Shown piece after piece: positions 21,888-27,744 of a stretch of 27,910 nt of DNA. The DNA comes from a virus: IMG/VR virus record IMGVR_UViG_3300043313_000464, positions 1 through 27,910 of that record, one strand, 5' to 3'. Made by a program: the position numbers and the translations under genes. The notes under the pieces are model-generated. The model was not told where the DNA came from, ran no database searches, and saw only the letters and a list, made by a program, of their open reading frames with translations. How positions within the stretch are numbered: position 1 is the first letter of the stretch; every line of letters starts with the position of its first letter.

Positions 21888-22603
21888 TTCGCCCGCTTTT
21901 TGTTGAGCGCAGCCACTGCGCGATCGTAGTCCTTCGCCTGAATGTCGGCCATGCTCTCGACTTTTAAATATTCGCAGAACAGCCGCTTATCGGCGCCCAC
22001 CTCGTCGGCCAGGTCGACGAGCTTGTCGAGTTGCTCCTGGGTGATGGCCTCACCGTCGCCGGCCGCCTTGCCGTCATCGTCATTGCCAGCGGCCAGTCCC
22101 AGCATCTGCACCAGCGAGTAGCGTTGCAGGTAGGTCAGCGTCGAGCCGATCGCCTGGATGGCGTTTTTGTTGCCGCTGGTGTCGGCAGGTCCGGACAGCG
22201 TGGTTTCTTCGCTGTGGCCGGCCTTGTGGCTGAGAATGCAGGTCACCGATATCCGATCGTTCTGCGTGGTGCGGAACCGGTAGCTCAGGCCATGCGCGCC
22301 GATGATCGGATCGACAACCTTTGCGATCGCCGCAAAGTCCGCATAGCGTTTGGCGTTGTGGCCGGCGACGTTGCGCTGGATCGGCGGGATCTCACGCTTG
22401 GCCGCGGCGACCGCCTCGTCAAACGCCTTGCGTGCCTGGTTGGCATCCCAGCGTTCGTGCAGCGCCATCAGCTTTTCGATCATGGCCATGTCGGCGCCGG
22501 ACATCACCGCCCGGTTGAGCATGTCCAGCGGCGTCACCGACGGCGCTGATCCCGCCGGTTCTTCCGGCGGAATTACGGAAACTTTCTGCAGCTTTTCGGT
22601 CAT
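21884..22603 (-). CDS. erf: ERF-family single-strand annealing protein
   Basis: A 239-residue recombinase. Typical ERF elements are an N-terminal helix region (AMIEKLMALHERWDANQARK), FDEAVAAAKREIPPIQRNV, YADFAAIAKVVDPIIGAHGL, then SYRFRTTQNDRISVTCIL and GSTLTYLQRYSLVQMLGLA, ending the core with GNDDDGKAAG. The C-terminus is a helical accessory part. It would bind the single strands produced by the YqaJ exonuclease and anneal them in phage recombination. ATGA overlaps join it to both neighbours. Confidence 0.93.
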   Translation of the reverse strand: MTEKLQKVSVIPPEEPAGSAPSVTPLDMLNRAVMSGADMAMIEKLMALHERWDANQARKAFDEAVAAAKREIPPIQRNVAGHNAKRYADFAAIAKVVDPIIGAHGLSYRFRTTQNDRISVTCILSHKAGHSEETTLSGPADTSGNKNAIQAIGSTLTYLQRYSLVQMLGLAAGNDDDGKAAGDGEAITQEQLDKLVDLADEVGADKRLFCEYLKVESMADIQAKDYDRAVAALNKKRAK

Positions 22604-23211
22604 CGGTATTTCCTCGCTAAAGTTGCCAGAAGTTCGGGAGATGCAGCCAGATTTCTCCCCTTCGCTGGAGAGCCAGCCGGCGTTTCCACGGGTTCAGGCG
22701 GGGGTTTTTGGGGGTTTTCGGGGTTTTCCACAGGTGGAACCTCGCGCGCAGCTTCAGAGAAGGTAGTAGTTATATCTTCTTCTTTCTTAATTGCTTCACC
22801 ATGGCTGTACCGTGGGTTGACCACGGGTTGACCGTGGCTTAGCCGTGGCTTAGCCGTGGCTTGAATATTCTCCTTCTTTTCCGCCTTGCGTCTGGCACTC
22901 TCCAAGCCCCCATGATGGCCGGCCATGGCTTGCCTGATCCGCAGCTTTTCCGCCTTGGCGATCTCGGTGTTGGCCCGCTTGTTCTCGCCGTTCTCGTCAA
23001 AGTAGCCGGCCACCAGCGGCGCCAGTTGCTTCCGCCACCGGCTCACCGGAACCTTGCAGATCGCGGCCCTGGCAGCGTCCTCTGGCGGGATGCGGCCGTT
23101 GGTCCAGCAATACTGTAGCAGCAGGAAATAGGCGCCGTGGCCCTCCAGCGGCAATTGCAGCGTATCCCGCTGATAGTCGCCCATGTAGAAGGCGATAAAG
23201 GGAAGGCTCAT
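22600..23211 (-). CDS. DUF1376 replication initiation-like protein
   Basis: A 203-residue protein. Residues 1-90 are the DUF1376 domain (FIAFYMGDYQRDTLQLPLEG, AYFLLLQYCWTNGRIPP), a winged-helix-like domain found in phage O-type replication proteins. Residues 90-115 are helical and basic. The rest is a disordered linker with Pro/Glu repeats and a basic end. The start at 23211 shares a base with the HNH stop (TGATG). The linker part of the gene contains six 11-bp tandem repeats and a DnaA-box match, as in lambda where the origin lies within gene O. No helicase loader or helicase is seen in this window. Confidence 0.8.
   Translation of the reverse strand: MSLPFIAFYMGDYQRDTLQLPLEGHGAYFLLLQYCWTNGRIPPEDAARAAICKVPVSRWRKQLAPLVAGYFDENGENKRANTEIAKAEKLRIRQAMAGHHGGLESARRKAEKKENIQATAKPRLSHGQPVVNPRYSHGEAIKKEEDITTTFSEAAREVPPVENPENPQKPPPEPVETPAGSPAKGRNLAASPELLATLARKYR
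22700..22864. other. Candidate phage replication origin within the DUF1376 gene
   Basis: Four elements lie within 165 bp. A G/T-asymmetric tract with three G4-5 runs is at 22700-22723 on the plus strand. A perfect match to the DnaA box TTWTNCACA (TTTTCCACA) is at 22724-22732. An AT-rich stretch spans about 22764-22798, and six 11-bp iterons occupy 22799-22864. This combination inside an O-like gene parallels lambda ori. Origin function is inferred from arrangement. Confidence 0.6.
22799..22864 (+). repeat. Six tandem 11-bp iterons
   Basis: Six consecutive 11-bp units begin at 22799, 22810, 22821, 22832, 22843 and 22854: ccatggctgta, ccgtgggttga, ccacgggttga, ccgtggcttag (twice) and ccgtggcttga. 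Consensus is CCGTGGSTTRR. The 11-bp period is not a multiple of 3, so successive copies encode different residues in the gene. Selection on the DNA rather than the peptide is therefore likely. Confidence 0.85.
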
Positions 23212-23609
23212 CAGAAATAAGTTCCAATTCGGTGTAGGTAGATGGTCTGCCATCCCGGTAGTGCGTTCTCGCGCATATCCGCTAGCCTGCCAGTACTATT
23301 ACACTGGCGGCAGACCGGCTGAAGGTTAGCGATGCAATCGCAGCCGCCGCAAAAAACCGGATGAATATGATCCTTGCTGGCCTTCCCGCCGTTCAATTCC
23401 GAATATGGAATTCCGCAGGCAACGCAGTGACCAAAGATGTCGTGGAGGGTCTTCCACTCGTCCTTGGTATGCGTGCCCTTGGTGCGCGCGTGAGCAACCC
23501 GTTCCGAGCGCGTTCTGCCATATAGCCGGCGCAGGTTTTCCAAATACTCAAAGGCGGCGCCGTGGTCGTGTATCATTGGGCTTGCATTGGTGGCTGTCTG
23601 TTTTTTCAT
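23211..23609 (-). CDS. HNH endonuclease, second copy type
   Basis: A 132-residue HNH protein, unrelated in detail to the terminase-linked one. HCVACGIPYSELN gives the first Cys pair. KASKDHIHPVFCGG holds the DH-x-H active strand. IANLQPVCRQCNSTGR gives the second pair and helix. Residues 1-60 are a helical leader. The start at 23609 forms ATGA with the gene upstream. Being in the replication region, it may be a homing-type or host-DNA nuclease rather than a packaging factor. Not determined. Confidence 0.85.
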   Translation of the reverse strand: MKKQTATNASPMIHDHGAAFEYLENLRRLYGRTRSERVAHARTKGTHTKDEWKTLHDIFGHCVACGIPYSELNGGKASKDHIHPVFCGGCDCIANLQPVCRQCNSTGRLADMRENALPGWQTIYLHRIGTYF

Positions 23610-23941
23610 GCGGCCCCCGCGTGTTTTTCGTAGGGTCCAGAATAATCCGTCATGTCGTGACGCGCCGGCGATGCACGGGTTTCGAAAAACTCTCCCAGTT
23701 CGGGATGCGTGTCCATGAACCATCGCGCCATCTTCGGCGTCCAGTTGTTATTGCACTTGAAATCCTTGTCGCCTTGGTCGACGTGATAGTGCCAACGGAT
23801 GCGATGCAGAACGGCTCGCGCGGAATACTTTTCAAAGCCCCGACCGGCGAGCTCAAGGGACAGCTTCTCAAACAGGTAAACCACAGCTGGCGGTATACCG
23901 GAGAGATCCCGGGCTTTGGCATAGTCGAACAGGTCCGTCAT
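23606..23941 (-). CDS. Phage protein of unknown function
   Basis: A 111-residue protein (MTDLFDYAKARDL..., FEKYSARAVLHRIRWHYHVD, FKCNNNWTPKMARWFMDTHP, ELGEFFETR). The pattern of a helical start, FK-x-NNN, then RWFMD-x-HPELGEFF resembles a conserved protein of phages in rhizobia and other Proteobacteria, with no assigned role. The start at 23941 forms ATGA with the gcrA-like gene. The frame runs open upstream to 24436 but that part is Arg-rich shadow of the gcrA-like gene. Confidence 0.7.
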   Translation of the reverse strand: MTDLFDYAKARDLSGIPPAVVYLFEKLSLELAGRGFEKYSARAVLHRIRWHYHVDQGDKDFKCNNNWTPKMARWFMDTHPELGEFFETRASPARHDMTDYSGPYEKHAGAA

Positions 23942-24399
23942 ATTAACGCCCTCACCGTGACGCGCCCCTTGGCCCAGTGATGCGGGCACCATGACCGCTC
24001 GTTCTCGGTCGGCAGCCCGCAGTAGAAGTATGGCGGCTGGTCCTCGATCTTCCCCAGCGGCCAGCTGCAGACGCCGGGACGCAGATGGTAGATCGTCACC
24101 GGGGTTAGTGGTGCCGGCGGCTCGACCGGCGCGATCGGCACATCGGCCACGCGCCGGACCCTGACGCGGACGGGCTTGGGCATCGGTACCTCCTTGATCC
24201 TGATCGGCGATGGCCGGCCCACCAGCCCGAGCCGGTGGCAGCGGCCGATCACTGCGTTGCGGGTGAGTTCCAGCTTGAATTCGCGGTTGAGCTTGCCCGC
24301 GATCGCGCTCATCGACAGCGAGGCCATACCGCCGCGCTCGTACAGTTCGCGCATCCGCTCGTTGAGGCCGGCAGTGTGCCAGGGACCGCGCGGCGGCAT
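23938..24399 (-). CDS. gcrA-like: GcrA-like cell cycle transcription regulator
   Basis: A 153-residue GcrA family protein. The N-terminal DNA-binding part has NERMRELYERGG, SMSAIAGKLNREFKLELTRN and AVIGRCHRLGL, the family signature. After a Pro/Val linker comes the C-terminal sigma-70-interacting part: GVCSWPLGKIED, FYCGLPTENERSWCPHHW. In Caulobacter and relatives GcrA binds promoters with methylated GANTC and sigma-70, controlling cell cycle genes. Phage copies are known. The start is at ATG 24399, sharing a base with the methyltransferase stop; a GTG at 24402 is an equal alternative. Tight coupling with a methyltransferase gene suggests joint action. Confidence 0.93.
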   Translation of the reverse strand: MPPRGPWHTAGLNERMRELYERGGMASLSMSAIAGKLNREFKLELTRNAVIGRCHRLGLVGRPSPIRIKEVPMPKPVRVRVRRVADVPIAPVEPPAPLTPVTIYHLRPGVCSWPLGKIEDQPPYFYCGLPTENERSWCPHHWAKGRVTVRALI

Positions 24400-25532
24400 C
24401 ACGCTTGCACCTCCGCAAACATGCCCGCATCGTCACGGATGCGGCTCTCAGCCATGGCGGCGTATTCGGGATTGAGTTCGATCAAGAAGGCATCGCGGCC
24501 AAGACGGTCGGCAACAAGCCCCGTTGTGCCAGCGCCGCCGAATGGATCAAGCACGGTGCCGCCTTTAGGACAGCCGGCGAGAATGCACGGATCGATTAGT
24601 GCTGGCGGGAACGTCGCGAAGTGTGCCTCTTGAAATCCGTTAGTTGTTACCTCCCAAACAGATCTTTTGTTGCGTGTGTCACTCGCACCGATCTTTGATA
24701 AGTTGCTTTTAGTCCGGTGGAATTGTGCGTTGCCATCGGCCTCGTACTTCCCCAGACCGGTATTGCCCGGCCCTTCCGGGTAGTTGGCGGCTTCCCTGAT
24801 GGCGCCTGCGTCGTAGTAATAACGCGCACTCTTGCTCATCAGAAAAATGTATTCGTGCGCCTTGGTGCAGCGGTCGGTTACGCTCTCCGGCATCGGGTTC
24901 GGCTTCGACCAGATGATGTCCTGGCGCAGATACCAGCCGTCAGCCTGGAGCGCGAAGGCCACGCGCCACGGGATGCCGATTAGGTCTTTTTCCTTTAATC
25001 CATTAGGCGCGGTTTGCTTCCGGTCTGTTATTTGGTTCAGCGTGTTTCGTGTACTACCGACAAGCGCGGTATCGGAAACCTTCCGATCAGTGCCGCCGTT
25101 GCGGGCATAGCTATCCCCCAAATTGAGCCACAGCGTGCCGTCATCCCGCAGCACGCGGCGCACCTCCCGAAACACAGCCACCATTTCAGCCACGAAAGCG
25201 TCAGGCGTTGCCTCTAGCCCGATTTGGGGGTCATGATGTACTGCGCCGCACCGACACGTTCCGCCCTCACGCCACCGTCCGTTTTTCAACCGCTCTTTAT
25301 TAGCTTCTCCCGGTTGCGAGAACGCGCCCGACGAAGAAACCGCAGCCGTTTTTTCTGTGTAATACCTCTCGTCGCCTTTATGGTCGCACGCCGGATCTCC
25401 ACCCTTCCAAGTTCTGGTTCCATAATCGCGCAGCCCGAAGTAAGGCGGCGATGTCACGCAGCAATGCACTGACTTATCCGGCATCGTGCGCAGAACCTCG
25501 CGGCAATCGCCTTGGCGGATAGTGATGCTCAT
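24399..25532 (-). CDS. DNA methyltransferase, SPPY type (N4-C or N6-A, beta class order)
   Basis: A 377-residue site-specific DNA methyltransferase. Motif IV TSPPYFGLRDYG lies at 27-38 and the SAM-binding motif I DPFGGAGTTG at 329-338; this order (IV before I) is that of beta-class enzymes. DLIGIPWRVAFALQADGWYL and the IIWSKPNPMPESV block are typical of phage enzymes of this kind. The middle, residues 50-130, carries a possible zinc site (GDPACDHKGDERYY, GGTCRCGAVHHD). The SPPY motif does not settle N4-cytosine versus N6-adenine. No restriction partner is nearby, so it is an orphan methylase. It is coupled to gcrA-like. Confidence 0.92.
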   Translation of the reverse strand: MSITIRQGDCREVLRTMPDKSVHCCVTSPPYFGLRDYGTRTWKGGDPACDHKGDERYYTEKTAAVSSSGAFSQPGEANKERLKNGRWREGGTCRCGAVHHDPQIGLEATPDAFVAEMVAVFREVRRVLRDDGTLWLNLGDSYARNGGTDRKVSDTALVGSTRNTLNQITDRKQTAPNGLKEKDLIGIPWRVAFALQADGWYLRQDIIWSKPNPMPESVTDRCTKAHEYIFLMSKSARYYYDAGAIREAANYPEGPGNTGLGKYEADGNAQFHRTKSNLSKIGASDTRNKRSVWEVTTNGFQEAHFATFPPALIDPCILAGCPKGGTVLDPFGGAGTTGLVADRLGRDAFLIELNPEYAAMAESRIRDDAGMFAEVQA

Positions 25533-25816
25533 GGCGTCGGGTTCTCGTGCTTGCCGCCAGCCAGGAATTCCCGATGTGCTTCCAGCACTCGCTCCCCGTA
25601 TTGTTTGGTGCGGGCAGCGGCGTCATCGAGCATCCGAACGTGGTCATCGACGTGCTTCTGTATCTCCTCGACCAGTATCCGCACGCTCTCGAGCAGTGCC
25701 TGGGCTTCGTGGAGATTGTCCTCGGCACCTTTGATCAGGGATGCGCCCAATTGCTCCGCGATCGCGGCAAAAGTGTAAAGACTGTCGCCGTTGGCCGGCT
25801 GTGTTTCGTCGTTCAT
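25529..25816 (-). CDS. Small coiled-coil phage protein
   Basis: A 95-residue protein that is helical almost throughout (NLHEAQALLESVRILVEEIQ, DHVRMLDDAAARTKQYGERV), with strong heptad character. The ATGA overlap joins it to the methyltransferase gene. Ribosome site AGGA is 8 bases before the ATG. No family recognised. Confidence 0.65.
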   Translation of the reverse strand: MNDETQPANGDSLYTFAAIAEQLGASLIKGAEDNLHEAQALLESVRILVEEIQKHVDDHVRMLDDAAARTKQYGERVLEAHREFLAGGKHENPTP

Positions 25817-25832
25817 CGTGCTTTTCCTAATG

Positions 25833-26150
25833 TTAGCGACAACGCCATGATTTTCCTCTGATCGTTTTCTTGAGCCCGTGCCTGGTGCAGATGTCGGCCG
25901 CTGCCGTCTGCACGCGCGGCTGTTTCGGTTGCTCCAGCCGCGGCCAGACGCCCGGCCCGCTATCCTCGATATCCGGCAGCAGTCCTGCCCTTGCCAGCGT
26001 GCCGGGGTCGGTCAGGTCGATCATGCCGCCGACCATGCTGTTGTTGTTGATGCGATAGGCCAGTTTCAGGGCCGCAACCTTGTCGGTATCGCTGGGATCG
26101 GCGAACGCGATCGACGGGAACAGCAGGACGGCGATCAGCAGATGTTTCAC
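25833..26150 (-). CDS. Small exported protein, start inside the parS site
   Basis: A 105-residue protein with a Sec signal peptide: start MKHLLIAVLLFPSIAFA, cleaved likely after AFA, leaving DPSDTDKV. The C-terminus has ICTRHGLKKTIRGKSWRCR, with two Cys, resembling a small domain seen in rhizobial phage proteins. The start is a GTG at 26150, because GGAG at 26162..26159 sits 8 bases before it and the protein then begins with a normal signal peptide. A GTG at 26159 is too near that site. The parS palindrome covers both the start codon and the spacer, so ParB binding could affect expression. Function unknown. Confidence 0.68.
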   Translation of the reverse strand: MKHLLIAVLLFPSIAFADPSDTDKVAALKLAYRINNNSMVGGMIDLTDPGTLARAGLLPDIEDSGPGVWPRLEQPKQPRVQTAAADICTRHGLKKTIRGKSWRCR

Positions 26151-26158
26151 GTGAAACA
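26143..26158. promoter_or_regulatory. parS: Consensus parS site (ParB-binding centromere)
   Basis: TGTTTCACGTGAAACA is a perfect 16-bp palindrome and an exact match to the bacterial chromosomal parS consensus TGTTNCACGTGAAACA known from Bacillus and Caulobacter. It lies at the start of the exported-protein gene. No parA or parB is seen in the window, so host ParB would be the likely binder. Binding is inferred. Confidence 0.85.
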
Positions 26159-26170
26159 CTCCAGGGGTTA

Positions 26171-26203
26171 CCCGTGCAGAGACTTGTCCAGTACCTGCAC
26201 GGG
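26171..26203. repeat. Inverted repeat beside parS
   Basis: CCCGTGCAG at 26171-26179 and CTGCACGGG at 26195-26203 form a perfect 9-bp stem with a 15-base loop, 12 bases from parS, between the exported-protein and Cro-like genes. No T-tract follows on either strand, so it is not a standard terminator. It could be an RNA hairpin before the exported-protein gene or a protein-binding site. Confidence 0.6.
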
Positions 26204-26253
26204 CTTTCCCGCGCGCTACGGGTCGGGGGACTGGGAACGCGCGGTATTACGAT

Positions 26254-26478
26254 TTACGCTGAACGCTTGCGGCGGGCAGGCACCGCCCGCATAGCCCAAA
26301 GACGATCCGGCGCGGCATGACCCTGCTGCGCCAGAATGTCCTTTAATATCAAATATGTATTGGCTGGGAACCGACCGGAAGCGCGCCAGTTGCTGACGGC
26401 ATTGGGGCGGGACGAGGTGAGACGGGCAACGGCAGAATTGCCACCGAGCGCGTCAATTACTTCGCTGACTGAGTTCAT
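26254..26478 (-). CDS. Cro-like helix-turn-helix regulator
   Basis: A 74-residue protein with a Cro/YdaS-type fold: VSEVIDALGGNSAVARLTSS and RPNAVSNWRASGRFPANTY form the helix-turn-helix, with LILKDILAQQG as the following helix and an Arg/Lys-rich tail. Proteins of this type begin with a GGxxAVA helix and NAVSNW recognition helix. It is the first leftward gene, next to a palindromic regulatory region, so it probably controls the switch between leftward and rightward transcription. No clear ribosome site precedes the ATG. The CI-type partner is not in the window. Confidence 0.85.
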   Translation of the reverse strand: MNSVSEVIDALGGNSAVARLTSSRPNAVSNWRASGRFPANTYLILKDILAQQGHAAPDRLWAMRAVPARRKRSA

Positions 26479-26513
26479 GGCAAAAGGCGTATATCAAAAA
26501 AATTGGGCTGGCA

Positions 26514-26559
26514 ACCAGATTATTTGAAAAATAGTTATTGCACCTTCAAATAATTTGAA
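26514..26559. promoter_or_regulatory. Operator-like palindromes between divergent units
   Basis: TTCAAATAATTTGAA at 26545-26559 is a perfect palindrome with a central A. ACCAGATTATTTGAA at 26514-26528 matches it in 11 of 15 positions and shares the half-site ATTTGAA. The two start 31 bp apart, about three helical turns. The surrounding 26479-26594 stretch is AT-rich and lies between the leftward Cro-like gene and the rightward operon, so promoters in both directions are expected here. TTGAAA at 26524 is a possible rightward -35, but no good -10 at 17 bp was found. Confidence 0.6.
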
Positions 26560-26594
26560 CTAGGGTTTTGGTCATTGAAACGGGGCCGCATCAC

Positions 26595-26630
26595 ATGACC
26601 ACCACCGACCAAGGGGAACTAAGGCCATGA
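26595..26630 (+). CDS. Possible 11-residue leader peptide
   Basis: ATG at 26595 opens MTTTDQGELRP and stops at TGA 26628-26630, whose ATGA overlaps the start of the next gene. This would couple the leader to the 57-residue protein. No clear ribosome site precedes it. Length is too short to show coding bias, so this is tentative. Confidence 0.3.
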   Translation: MTTTDQGELRP

Positions 26631-26800
26631 TCGATCTTTACATTCACGACGCTAGCAAAAAGCACCGCTTTGATGTCGCCGTTCTCACTCCCGAAGGTGC
26701 GCGCGAAACATGGGAAATAGATGCCAACAATCGCGCACAAGCTAGCAAGCTAGCAGAACGCGAGGGCTGTCAGGTTCGCAGCGTCAATATGGTTGGATAA
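26627..26800 (+). CDS. Small phage protein, first gene of rightward operon
   Basis: A 57-residue protein (MIDLYIHDASKKHRFDVAVL, ARETWEIDANNRAQASKLAE, then EREGCQVRSVNMVG). The pattern, short strand, then EIDANNRAQASKLA helix and CQVRSVNM strand, looks like a small alpha/beta domain. Plus strand, just after the operator region, with GGGGAA and AAGG upstream. Function unknown. Confidence 0.6.
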   Translation: MIDLYIHDASKKHRFDVAVLTPEGARETWEIDANNRAQASKLAEREGCQVRSVNMVG

Positions 26801-26830
26801 CAGACCGCGACCCGATCGAGAGGACCGACC

Positions 26831-26923
26831 ATGTATGACATCACCGCCATTCTCGCCGGCACATTTACGGTCGCAATGCTCACCGCAATCTATGCCCTGC
26901 TTATCGCAGAGTGGTCGCGATGA
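26831..26923 (+). CDS. Small single-pass membrane protein
   Basis: A 30-residue protein, MYDITAILAGTFTVAMLTAI and then YALLIAEWSR, which is essentially one transmembrane helix (residues about 4-25) with a charged end. GAGAGGA lies 7 bases before the ATG, and the stop forms ATGA with the next gene, both strong signs of a real gene. Function unknown. Confidence 0.65.
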   Translation: MYDITAILAGTFTVAMLTAIYALLIAEWSR

Positions 26924-27186
26924 CTACTCGGGAACAAAAGTTGGATCATCTCCGGGATTTACGGAAGCATGATGACGAGGACCTGCCGACTGAACTGGAT
27001 CTCGTTTATGATGACCTGAAACGGGCACAAGCCCGCATCGAACAACTGGAAGCGGCGCTGCGGGACGTTGAGGACGCGCTTGGCTACGTCAAAAATGAAG
27101 GCAAGTCGCCCGCAGTTCGCGAAAGTAATGCGCACATCGCGTGGAAAATCGCCCGCGCCGCCCTCGCACCGGAGCAGGACAAATGA
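26920..27186 (+). CDS. Small coiled-coil protein, rightward operon
   Basis: An 88-residue acidic helical protein (REQKLDHLRDLRKHDDED, LKRAQARIEQLEAALRDVED). It starts in an ATGA overlap with the membrane protein gene and ends in one with the next gene. The RIEQLEAAL segment is encoded by a 24-base stretch repeated exactly in the following gene. No family recognised. Confidence 0.65.
   Translation: MTTREQKLDHLRDLRKHDDEDLPTELDLVYDDLKRAQARIEQLEAALRDVEDALGYVKNEGKSPAVRESNAHIAWKIARAALAPEQDK
27033..27056 (+). repeat. 24-bp exact direct repeat, copy 1
   Basis: The 24 bases beginning ccgcatcgaacaac and ending ggaagcggc occur here and again at 27302-27325 in the adjacent gene, encoding RIEQLEAA both times. 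Suggests partial duplication of a helical segment or recombination between the two genes. Confidence 0.8.
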
Positions 27187-27650
27187 TCGACCTCACCAAA
27201 GACGAACTGGACCTGCTCTACGAAGGATCGAAGAACGACCGCTTCATCGTCGTCGCCAGTGAAGTGCGCCAGATGGTTGGCATGATCCGTCGCGCCAACG
27301 ACCGCATCGAACAACTGGAAGCGGCACTGTGGGTGTTTACCGGAGTTCTCAGAACACCCAGTTCATATATCAACGACGCTTATGAGTTGCATGTAAAGCG
27401 GGTAGAATACGAGAAAGCCTGCGCTATCCTCGGTCTTGCCCAAGTTGAGCGCGGCGATGTGACGCTCACCAAGGAGCAAGCCTACGCGCTGTTCCTGATC
27501 GTTGACACCACAGCCCGCATTGAGCGGGGCGCGTACCCGACGACCAACTATCTGCGGGAATTGCTCCTGCCAACCTATCGAGCGTGGCACGATGCGAATC
27601 CAGGCACGGCCCACCCGGCTCTAGTGGTGCCTTCGCAGGATCGAGCATGA
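27183..27650 (+). CDS. Phage protein of unknown function with duplicated helix
   Basis: A 155-residue protein. Residues 1-60 include DELDLLYEGSKNDRFIVVAS and the helix ANDRIEQLEAAL shared with the preceding protein. Later parts (RVEYEKACAILGLAQVERGD, TKEQAYALFLIVDTTARIE) are helical. It is coupled by ATGA on both sides, the second with a 27-residue frame. No function recognised. Confidence 0.62.
   Translation: MIDLTKDELDLLYEGSKNDRFIVVASEVRQMVGMIRRANDRIEQLEAALWVFTGVLRTPSSYINDAYELHVKRVEYEKACAILGLAQVERGDVTLTKEQAYALFLIVDTTARIERGAYPTTNYLRELLLPTYRAWHDANPGTAHPALVVPSQDRA
27302..27325 (+). repeat. 24-bp exact direct repeat, copy 2
   Basis: Second copy of the repeat at 27033-27056, in the same reading frame of the next gene. 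Identity stops at the next base (gctg versus actg). Confidence 0.8.
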
Positions 27651-27730
27651 CACACGACCGCCCTCGACCAGAGTTCACCGCCCAAGGCCATCACATGACC
27701 TTGCGCGGTGCATTCCGCACCATTCCCTGA
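27647..27730 (+). CDS. Possible 27-residue basic protein
   Basis: ATGA at 27647 overlaps the preceding stop and opens MTHDRPRPEFTAQGHHMTLR, ending GAFRTIP, for 27 residues. Tight coupling favours translation. The peptide is His/Arg-rich with no motif. Its inner part holds catcacatgacc, also found before the first gene of this operon. Confidence 0.4.
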   Translation: MTHDRPRPEFTAQGHHMTLRGAFRTIP

Positions 27731-27744
27731 TCAGGAGTTATACT

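Noticed and set aside
22799-22864. Tandem repeats as a CRISPR array
   Set aside because: Units are 11 bp with no spacers; they fit iterons, not CRISPR repeats.
23211-23609. HNH gene as a group I intron or intein-borne homing element
   Set aside because: It is a free-standing gene in ATGA/TGATG coupling with both neighbours; no interrupted gene or intron folding was seen.
23942-24436. N-terminal extension of the 111-residue protein gene to 24436
   Set aside because: The extension is the shadow of the gcrA-like gene. The ATG at 23941 forms an ATGA overlap and gives a normal protein start.
26589-27700. 12-bp repeat catcacatgacc at 26589-26600 and 27689-27700 as attachment or mobile element ends
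   Set aside because: Short, no further flanking similarity, no integrase or transposase. Could be chance or a shared translation context.
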